Of a stretch of 5,870 bases of DNA, positions 1-5,201 are shown piece after piece. How positions within the stretch are numbered: the first letter of the stretch is position 1; each line of letters begins with the position of its first letter. Position numbers and translations under genes: made by a program. The notes under the pieces are model-generated. The model was given only the letters and a program-made list of their open reading frames with translations. It made no database searches and was not told the DNA's origin. The stretch covers positions 1 through 5,870 of the forward strand of contig JBCBKL010000056.1 in the NCBI GenBank assembly GCA_038521825.1. The letters are read 5' to 3'. The stretch comes from JBCBKL01 sp038521825 (GTDB lineage: Bacteria > Pseudomonadota > Alphaproteobacteria > Rhodobacterales > Rhodobacteraceae).

Positions 1-2
1 GC

Positions 3-1664
3 CGCGGGCACGTGCTCCTCGAGTGCCATGCTGCGCGGGCGGACGGCTACGCGGATCAGTGCGTCTTGCTCGCGCTGTTCGATGCAAGGCGTCTGCGGCG
101 AAGACAGGCCAAAGCGGAATTGGCCGCACTCTATCGAGGCGACCCGGTCAGCCTCTCTCAGACCGACACCCTGTTCCGGGATCTCGAACGAGGAAATCGC
201 CTGATCTTGAACGCGGTGGGCGAAGGGATCTACGGCGTGAACAAGCATGGCGAGACGACATTTGTGAACCCCGCGGCAGAACGGATGCTGGGCTGGCGGG
301 CAGAGGAGCTCGTTGGCCAAATCGCCCACGACATCATCCACCACACACATGAGTGTGGCGACGCTTACCCGGTCCATGATTGCCCCATATACGCGGCCTT
401 CCGGGACGGCGAAGTCCATGAAGTGCGCGATGAGGTGTTCTGGCGTAAAGATGGAAGCTCGTTTCCGGTCGAGTACACGTCGACGCCGATCGAAGACGAA
501 GGCAAACTTGTCGGCGCAGTTGTTGTGTTTCGAGATGTCTCGAAACGCAAGGAACAAGAAACCGCTCTTCATCAAGCCCTGTCGCAAGTTGAGAATCTCC
601 GCACACGGCTTGAAATGGAGAAAGCCTACCTTCTTGATGAACTTGAAAAACGCCATAATCGACATGAAATTGTTGGAAATAGCGCGGCGATCTCACAAAT
701 AATACAGCAAATTGACTTGGTCGCCCCGACGGTAGCCACTGTCCTGATAACCGGGGAGTCGGGGACGGGAAAAGAATTGATTGCAGGTGCAATTCACAAT
801 GCTAGCGATCGCCGTGACCGCCCTCTTATACGTGTGAATTGTGCTGCGATTCCCGCTGAGCTCTTTGAAAGTGAGTTCTTCGGGCATGTGAAGGGCTCTT
901 TTACAGGTGCCGTGGCCGACCGAACGGGCAGATTTGAGCTGGCCGATGGGGGAACACTGTTTCTCGACGAGGTCGGCGAGCTACCGCTCGAGCAACAAGG
1001 TAAACTTCTTCGCGTTATACAGGAGCAGCAGTTTGAGCGGGTCGGCGACAACAAAACCGTGCGCGTCGATGTGCGCATCATCGCTGCAACGAACCGGGAC
1101 CTCCGCGATGAGATTCTCCGGAAAAAGTTCCGTGAGGATCTCTATTTCCGGCTTGCAGTCTTCCCAATCCACTCCCCCCCGCTTCGAGACCGAACAGACG
1201 ATGTCCCGGCCCTTGCCTATCTCTTCTTGGAGCGCGCGATCTCCCGCACGAACCGATCGATCGCTCCACGACTGAGCGTGGCAAACATAGAAACACTGCA
1301 AAACTACCATTGGCCGGGCAACATCCGAGAGCTTGAGAATGTGATCGAGCGGGCGGTGATCGTGTCCCAGGACGGCCGCCTCGGATTTGATCTTCCGAAG
1401 GATCGGAGCGGCCCTTCTCCAGCAGCTGACAGCAGCGGGGTTGCACCCTCTGGGCCACCATCGAGCGACACGGGTGGGCGATCAATAACCAAGAGAAGCG
1501 AGCTGAAACAGATTGAGAGGGAGGCGATCACCGACGCCCTGCGACAGAGCAAAGGGCGCGTTTCTGGACAGGCTGGGGCAGCCGAGATCCTCGATATGAA
1601 GCCCACAACGCTCTATGCCAGGATCAAACGGCTCGGGCTAGATGCTCGCCATTACAAGAGCTGA
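3..1664 (+). CDS. Sigma-54-dependent activator, PAS-AAA+-Fis HTH (5' partial)
   Basis: Bacterial enhancer-binding protein that would remodel sigma-54 RNA polymerase by ATP hydrolysis in response to a signal sensed by its PAS domain. The frame stays open to the left edge, and the GTG at 12 falls inside a fold, so the true start is outside the window. Numbering from that GTG: residues 1-45 look like the tail of a first PAS-like domain, since CVLLALFDARRLRRRQ parallels the end of the next PAS (VVVFRDVSKRKEQ). A PAS domain spans about 55-178 and carries a His/Cys-rich insert at 110-126. A helical linker runs about 178-217. The AAA+ domain (218-450) has Walker A GESGTGKE (248-255), sigma-54 loop GSFTGA (295-300), Walker B GGTLFLDE (313-320), IAATNRDL (357-364), FREDLYFR (373-380) and WPGNIRELEN (434-443). 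A Ser/Pro/Gly-rich linker (462-490) precedes a Fis-type helix-turn-helix (about 500-545). The C-terminal half resembles FhlA-like activators. There is no receiver domain, so it is probably a one-component sensor. Its target is unknown. Confidence 0.93.
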   Translation, partial: RGHVLLECHAARADGYADQCVLLALFDARRLRRRQAKAELAALYRGDPVSLSQTDTLFRDLERGNRLILNAVGEGIYGVNKHGETTFVNPAAERMLGWRAEELVGQIAHDIIHHTHECGDAYPVHDCPIYAAFRDGEVHEVRDEVFWRKDGSSFPVEYTSTPIEDEGKLVGAVVVFRDVSKRKEQETALHQALSQVENLRTRLEMEKAYLLDELEKRHNRHEIVGNSAAISQIIQQIDLVAPTVATVLITGESGTGKELIAGAIHNASDRRDRPLIRVNCAAIPAELFESEFFGHVKGSFTGAVADRTGRFELADGGTLFLDEVGELPLEQQGKLLRVIQEQQFERVGDNKTVRVDVRIIAATNRDLRDEILRKKFREDLYFRLAVFPIHSPPLRDRTDDVPALAYLFLERAISRTNRSIAPRLSVANIETLQNYHWPGNIRELENVIERAVIVSQDGRLGFDLPKDRSGPSPAADSSGVAPSGPPSSDTGGRSITKRSELKQIEREAITDALRQSKGRVSGQAGAAEILDMKPTTLYARIKRLGLDARHYKS

Positions 1665-1953
1665 AGTTTCAGCAAAATATCGGCATTCTTCTATAAGTAG
1701 TACCTCAAGATAGCGAAAGAGAATGCCCACGGACGGCTCCAACACTGAAGCTCATGCCGATGCGGTCCTTTCTCTGGGAGAAAGCAGGCGCTTACTATCC
1801 GCGCAACGGACGACCAATTTGCCCATGGCTGCGGCATCAATCAGTTTCGCCTTCGGGACTCTGAGCCGACCTCCTCCGCAGCGTAAGAGGTCCTGGCCGG
1901 CTGATGGCGGCAGGCGTCACTTGCGGCCCAGAGCTGCCGTGTGTGGATAGCGC
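1665..1953. other. Gene-free spacer between the activator and the IS
   Basis: No gene is recognised on either strand. A 75-codon open frame at 1723-1950 (plus) lacks a convincing ribosome binding site, shows no family resemblance and is rich in Arg, Ser and Pro, so it is not called. A short inverted repeat, gcattct (1683-1689) with agaatgc (1720-1726), encloses 30 bases and could be a weak hairpin. A 5-bp stem with a 4-base loop (gctga/tcagc, 1660-1673) overlaps the activator stop codon, but no T-run follows, so it is not a clear terminator. The segment may contain eroded DNA from older insertions. Confidence 0.5.
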
Positions 1954-1969
1954 GGTGCTGTCAGACAAA
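1954..1969 (+). repeat. Terminal inverted repeat of the IS6 element (transposase 3' side)
   Basis: Sequence ggtgctgtcagacaaa, matching the opposite IS end at 13 of 16 positions. The shared core is ctgtcaga. It lies 36 bases beyond the transposase stop codon. Confidence 0.7.
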
Positions 1970-2005
1970 TGCGAACCGGTCTCAGTTTGCCGGGGCGGGG
2001 ATCCT

Positions 2006-2709
2006 TCAGGCGGCACCGAGCTGACGCCACTCAGCAAGGGCGGTGGTGCGCCCTCGCTTGAAGAGGCTCCGGGTGGCGAGGCTGCGTTCCCGGTTGACGT
2101 GGTTGAAGACGGAGGCGTGGACGGCGGCGAAATTCTGCAGCGTTCGCGTTCTTCTGAAGCGAAGCATCGCCCGTTCCCTTCGTCGGAACGGCAGATGTGG
2201 GTTCTCCGCCCGATTGTTCGCCCAGCGCCTGTCACCTGCCGAGCGCCGGCGCCAATCTCCTTCAGGGCGGCGCCGTAGGACCTTAGCTTGTCGGTGACGA
2301 TGGCCTCGGGTCGTCCATGCTTCCGCATTGAATTTCTTGGGAACTTTAAAGCCGCCTTCTTGTCGCGCGTCTTGGTGACGACGCTCTCCAGGACCTCGCC
2401 TTCGTGATCGACGGCGCGCCACAGGTATTGCCTCTCGCCGTTGATCTTCACGAAGACCTCGTCGAGATGCCACCGCCAGTGGCTCGATCGCATGCCCTGG
2501 ATCCGTCGTTTCCGGATCTACGCGGCGAACATCGAACCAAACCGGTGCCACCAGAACCGCACGGTCTCGTGGCTGACGTCGATGCCGCGCTCGTGCAGCA
2601 GGTCCTTGACGTTCCTCAGCGAGAGCGCAAGCCGGACGTAGAGCATCACCGCCAGGTTGATGACCTCGGGGCTGGTTTTGAAGTGGCGGAACGGGCTCAG
2701 ATTGGGCAT
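2006..2709 (-). pseudogene. IS6-family DDE transposase, nonsense codon plus frameshift
   Basis: Would catalyse replicative transposition of the surrounding IS. Read on the minus strand from ATG at 2709, the first 63 codons give an N-terminal helix-turn-helix region (LSLRNVKDLLHERGIDVSHE) and stop at an amber TAG (2518-2520). The same frame continues directly after it as IRKRRIQGMRSSHW and then WHLDEVFVKING, which contains the first catalytic Asp. The second Asp is in VTDKLRSYG. Near 2225-2229 one base is missing from the run reading aggcgctggg. Past it the family C-terminus resumes in another frame as RWANNRAENPHLPFRRRE, with the catalytic Glu in RAEN, and ends EWRQLGAA at the TGA 2006-2008. 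Repairing both lesions gives 234 residues, a normal IS6 length. In the repaired reading 28 residues separate the second Asp and the Glu. The amber codon probably replaced GAG (inference from recalled relatives that have Glu there). The gene is almost certainly non-functional. Confidence 0.9.
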
Positions 2710-2731
2710 GCTGGAAGGGTAAGGGACATGG

Positions 2732-2805
2732 CCCTCAGCGCAAGCCGGGTTCTTCTGACAGGACCGGGGCGCCCTCCCTCAGCGCAAGCTGGGTTTCTCT
2801 GACAG
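2732..2805. repeat. Tandem duplication of the IS6 transposase-proximal end
   Basis: A 30-base segment at 2732-2761 recurs at 2776-2805 in the same orientation, matching at 27 of 30 positions. The differences are at offsets 15, 21 and 22. Both copies contain cagcgcaag and end in ctgacag, which is the IS terminal core. The inner copy is the end of the IS called here. The outer copy continues gatgcc rather than gacc, so it is a slightly diverged end. It probably marks the remnant of a second related IS, or a slipped duplication of the end. Confidence 0.8.
2750..2765 (-). repeat. Terminal inverted repeat of the IS6 element (transposase 5' side)
   Basis: Read on the minus strand this is ggtcctgtcagaagaa, the partner of the repeat at 1954-1969. 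It lies 40 bases upstream of the transposase start and is also part of the duplicated end segment at 2732-2761. Confidence 0.7.
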
Positions 2806-2871
2806 ATGCCTTGCACAACCGGAGCCGTCCACACACGACAGCGCCATTGCGCAACAGGTGCCATCCTCATG

Positions 2872-3456
2872 CTAGTCAGAACTCACGATCTCCAGCGCGA
2901 TGGACGCGTACCAATTGGCGATCTCTCGGATCTCCGCATCAGAAAGAGCCGCGGCGACCTCTGACATCACATCGTGCTGTCGCTGCCCCCGTTTGAACAT
3001 CTTGAGCTGGGTATCAAGATAGATATTGCTTTCGCCGGCGAGGTTTGGCGCATCGAGCAGCTTCGAGATGCCGTCTGCGCCGTGGCAAGACACGCAGGCC
3101 TGAGGCGCGCCTTCTGCGGACTGGCCGTCGGGTAACATCGCGATCGCAGTGTGCGACGCATACCATGCCGCTACGTCGGCGATCTGCTGCGCGCTGAGAC
3201 CCGCCGCGACCACGCTCATCATCTCGTGCTGACGGTCCCCCGTTCTATAGGCCATCAGCTGCGCTTCAAGGTACTCCTTCGGCTCTCCCCCGATGTGGGG
3301 TGCGATTGGCACTTGAGCGTAGCCGTCGATCCCATGACAGGTTCGACAACTGTTGGCGATCTTCCGGCCTTCTGCCGGATCGCCCGCCATCCCCAAGCTG
3401 CAGATACCCACGGCGAGCGCGAGCCCGCCGAGAGTTGCCGCGATGAACGATCTCAT
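2872..3456 (-). CDS. Periplasmic di-haem cytochrome c (c4-like)
   Basis: A 194-residue exported electron carrier, probably the acceptor of the upstream dehydrogenase. A basic start (MRSF) and hydrophobic stretch to about residue 22 form a signal peptide, with likely cleavage after GMA or GMAG (24-25). There is no lipobox around Cys19. Two similar class I cytochrome domains follow. The first has CRTCH (37-41) and RQHEMMS with a candidate distal Met at 79 or 80. The second has CVSCH (121-125) and RQHDVMS with candidate distal Met 164. Each domain ends in a WYAS helix (98-101 and 182-185), showing an internal duplication as in cytochrome c4. The start codon overlaps the dehydrogenase stop as ATGA (3453-3456) and no Shine-Dalgarno is visible before it, so translation is probably coupled. 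No clear terminator follows; the IS6 end lies about 106 bases downstream. Confidence 0.93.
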   Translation of the reverse strand: MRSFIAATLGGLALAVGICSLGMAGDPAEGRKIANSCRTCHGIDGYAQVPIAPHIGGEPKEYLEAQLMAYRTGDRQHEMMSVVAAGLSAQQIADVAAWYASHTAIAMLPDGQSAEGAPQACVSCHGADGISKLLDAPNLAGESNIYLDTQLKMFKRGQRQHDVMSEVAAALSDAEIREIANWYASIALEIVSSD

Positions 3457-4715
3457 TCGGCCGCGGTGGGGTTGTACGCGATCCGCCAGATCGCACCGGC
3501 GAAGTCGTCGGACACGAGCATCGAACCATCAGGCAAGAACTCGATATCCATCGGACGGCCGCGATACTCGCCTGTATCCTCGTTCAACCACCCATCGGCG
3601 AAGACCTGCGCGCCGACCGCGTCACCCGTCTCGGGGTCGAGAGCCGTGAACATCACCCGCGCCCCAACCGGTGTGGTGCGGTTCCACGAGCCATGCTGCG
3701 CCCAGAAGATGCCGCCATGGTACTCTTCAGGGAAGCTCTCATCGTGGTAGAAGCGCATCCCGAGGTCGGCGGCATGGGCGGTAAGCTCGAGCTGCGGTTC
3801 GATAAACTGCACACCCTCAGGACGCGGGAACTCGGCTTCCGAGACGATCTCGACCCGAGCGTTCGTCCAGGGGAAGCCGAAGTGCTCGCCGGCCTCAGTC
3901 TGCCTGTTCAGTTCACCGGGCGGGATACTGTCGCCCATCCCATCGACCTGGTTGTCAGTCCACCAGAGCTCGCCCGTAGCGGGGTTGAAATCCTGTCCGA
4001 CAGAGTTGCGCACACCGCGCGTGTAGACCTCGCGACCCGAGCCGTCTGTGTTTATCCGGATGATGCCGCCGATACCAATCTGGTCGTACAGCGCGATCTT
4101 GTCGACCGGCTGGACATTGTGTGGCTGGCCGAGCGAGATGTAGAGCTTGCCGTCCGGGCCGATATCGCAGACCCGCGCGGAGTGGTTGAAGCTCTCCTCT
4201 TCGACGGGGATGAGTTCGCCCTGGGGCACGACGACGCCGAGCGCGATGTCGGGGCTTTCAAAGAAGAACTCCGCCGCGGGGAAGACGAGCACGCGGTTTC
4301 GCTCCGCAATGTATAGGAAGCCGTCCGGCGAGAAGCACGGCCCGTTCGGAATGTCGAACGTCACGGATGGCGCAAAGTCCTTGACCTCATCGGCTACACG
4401 GTTGCGGTCCCGATCGACAATCGACCAGACCTTGTCCTTCCGTGTCCCGGCGAAGAGCACTGTTCCCTGGGGTGCCATCGACATGGACCGCGCATCCGGC
4501 ACCACTGCGTAAAGGCTCACATCGAAACCCTCGGGCACGTTGATGTGCGGTATAATGTTGCGGAGGGCCTCAGCGCGATCGCCGTCCTGATCAATGAAGG
4601 TAAAGGTGGCGTCCGTCCGCTGCATGTTGGACAGCCGCTCCATGTTGTCCTGGGCAATGAGCGGCGATGTGAGCAGGGCACTGAGGGCCACTGCACCTAC
4701 AAGTTTCGACTTCAT
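3453..4715 (-). CDS. Secreted PQQ-dependent sugar/sorbosone dehydrogenase (sGDH-like beta-propeller)
   Basis: Predicted periplasmic quinoprotein of 420 residues that oxidises an aldose or aldehyde such as glucose or sorbosone; the substrate cannot be told from sequence. A signal peptide (1-21, LSALLTSPLIA then QDN) is followed by repeated propeller strands. Family motifs visible are FNHSARVCDIGPDGKLYISLG (177-196 region), TRGVRNSVGQDFNP (232-245), GELWWTDNQVDG (248-259), EHFGFPW (277-283), HGSWNRT (341-347), and GRPMDIEFLPDGSMLVSDD (386-404). By analogy with soluble glucose dehydrogenase, His178 would be the general base and Arg236 a PQQ ligand. Asp-rich turns at 42-46 (DQDGD) and 101-110 (DRDRNRVADE) may be metal-binding or eroded loops. 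The start is supported by gggagga 5 bases upstream. It is the first gene of an operon with the cytochrome, consistent with direct electron transfer. No PQQ biosynthesis gene is present here. Confidence 0.92.
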   Translation of the reverse strand: MKSKLVGAVALSALLTSPLIAQDNMERLSNMQRTDATFTFIDQDGDRAEALRNIIPHINVPEGFDVSLYAVVPDARSMSMAPQGTVLFAGTRKDKVWSIVDRDRNRVADEVKDFAPSVTFDIPNGPCFSPDGFLYIAERNRVLVFPAAEFFFESPDIALGVVVPQGELIPVEEESFNHSARVCDIGPDGKLYISLGQPHNVQPVDKIALYDQIGIGGIIRINTDGSGREVYTRGVRNSVGQDFNPATGELWWTDNQVDGMGDSIPPGELNRQTEAGEHFGFPWTNARVEIVSEAEFPRPEGVQFIEPQLELTAHAADLGMRFYHDESFPEEYHGGIFWAQHGSWNRTTPVGARVMFTALDPETGDAVGAQVFADGWLNEDTGEYRGRPMDIEFLPDGSMLVSDDFAGAIWRIAYNPTAAE

Positions 4716-4720
4716 TCTAT

Positions 4721-4727
4721 TCCTCCC
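4721..4727 (-). promoter_or_regulatory. Shine-Dalgarno of the PQQ dehydrogenase
   Basis: On the minus strand gggagga lies 5 bases before the ATG at 4715. It is a strong match to the anti-Shine-Dalgarno sequence at a usable spacing, and it fixes the start of the dehydrogenase and its signal peptide. Confidence 0.75.
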
Positions 4728-4831
4728 GAGGATGTCCCCCCGTTTGAATTCTTGAGGTCTCCCGTGGGGGCGCGGTGTAGACCACTTGAGTTCGAATGGT
4801 CCTATCGCTCTAGGCCTCAGTCAAGTCTGCC

Positions 4832-4852
4832 CCGTGGTTCGCGCTACCACGG
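4832..4852. repeat. 7-bp inverted repeat upstream of the dehydrogenase
   Basis: The arms ccgtggt (4832-4838) and accacgg (4846-4852) pair perfectly around a 7-base loop. It lies about 117 bases upstream of the dehydrogenase start. No T-run follows on either strand, so an operator-like site is more plausible than a terminator. The symmetry does not place T and A at the 11-base spacing of a LysR box. Confidence 0.45.
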
Positions 4853-5001
4853 ATTTCCCTGGATGAACGTCGATCCCAAGCGTTCGCTCCTTGAGTTGCA
4901 GCCCTGCGCTCAATCCAGTCATTCAGCACAAGTCCCGTTCGACATGACCACAATGAGCTAGAGGGGGTTATGTGGCGACGCAGCAACGAAGCTCACGGTT
5001 C

Positions 5002-5024
5002 GCCGCGACCGCGGCGGTCTCGGC
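5002..5024. repeat. 23-bp imperfect GC-rich palindrome
   Basis: Centred on 5013, with 10 of 11 base pairs matching. The inner perfect part is gaccgc-g-gcggtc (5007-5019), extended by gccg/cggc outside one mismatch. It could be a dimeric regulator site or the stem of an RNA hairpin after the LysR gene, but no T-run is present. Confidence 0.4.
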
Positions 5025-5201
5025 CCAAAGCAGTCGTCTGCTGGACGCCGACGCTTCGCAGATGCAGCGCTCCAGACCGGACGTTGGCTTGGCCTGCAGC
5101 ATCGATCGTAATCGACCACTGCCTGACGGTCTCGCGTTCTTAGCGATTAGCTCGTCGGGTAGATAAGTGCACTTCCGGGTGTGGTGACAGCCAGCACGCG
5201 A

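Larger units (their letters stand above)
1954..2765 (-). mobile_element. IS6-family insertion sequence, inactivated
   Basis: An 812-bp element bounded by 16-bp terminal inverted repeats matching at 13 of 16 positions. One end is ggtgctgtcagacaaa at 1954-1969. The other is ggtcctgtcagaagaa read on the minus strand from 2765. The size and a single transposase gene filling most of the length are typical of the IS6 family. The 8 bases outside each end (gatagcgc on the left, ggggcgcc on the right) do not match, so there is no 8-bp target duplication. IS6 elements move by replicative cointegrate formation, and recombination afterwards can separate the duplicated targets, or the flanks may have changed since. 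The IS lies between the convergent 3' ends of the activator and the cytochrome gene, so it disrupts neither. Family assignment rests on the transposase. Confidence 0.82.
4716..5201. other. 486-base spacer between LysR and the dehydrogenase operon
   Basis: No gene is recognised. Because LysR and the dehydrogenase are both on the minus strand, this spacer should hold the LysR 3' end signal and the operon promoter. Small frames at 4970-5143 (57 codons, gaggggg only 3 bases from ATG) and 4972-5166 (GTG start) show no family resemblance and are not called. Visible structure: the palindromes at 4832-4852 and 5002-5024, the 10-bp perfect palindrome aagtgcactt (5165-5174), and three copies of cttgag (4751-4756, 4785-4790, 4890-4895), two of them extended to cttgagtt. 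No T-tailed terminator hairpin is visible. Confidence 0.5.

Noticed and set aside
12..14. GTG as the start of the sigma-54 activator
   Set aside because: The frame is open to the window edge and the residues before and after look like one domain. The start is outside the window.
1660..1673. Hairpin at the end of the sigma-54 activator as a terminator
   Set aside because: The stem is only 5-6 bp, overlaps the stop codon and is not followed by a T-run.
1894..1909. Sigma-54 promoter candidate TGGC...TGGC pointing toward the IS
   Set aside because: It has GG and GC at the right spacing but only about 8 of 12 consensus positions, missing TTGC. No gene follows before the IS end.
1723..1950. 75-codon open frame on the plus strand
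   Set aside because: No family resemblance, no clear ribosome binding site and an Arg/Ser/Pro-rich composition typical of chance frames in GC-rich DNA.
2006..2709. Programmed frameshifting or stop readthrough to make full transposase
   Set aside because: The amber codon and the missing base lie far apart, no slippery run was seen at the deletion, and two separate recoding events would be needed. Decay is simpler.
3151..4316. Long plus-strand frames opposite the cytochrome and dehydrogenase
   Set aside because: They are antisense shadows of two strongly supported minus-strand genes and show no domain motifs.
4716..4980. Sigma-54 promoter for the dehydrogenase operon
   Set aside because: On the minus strand no GG-N10-GC pair in a reasonable consensus context was found, so control by the neighbouring sigma-54 activator is not supported.
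4970..5166. Small open frames (57 codons from ATG 4970, 64 codons from GTG 4972)
   Set aside because: The purine-rich gaggggg sits only 3 bases before the ATG, the two frames overlap, and neither protein resembles a known family.
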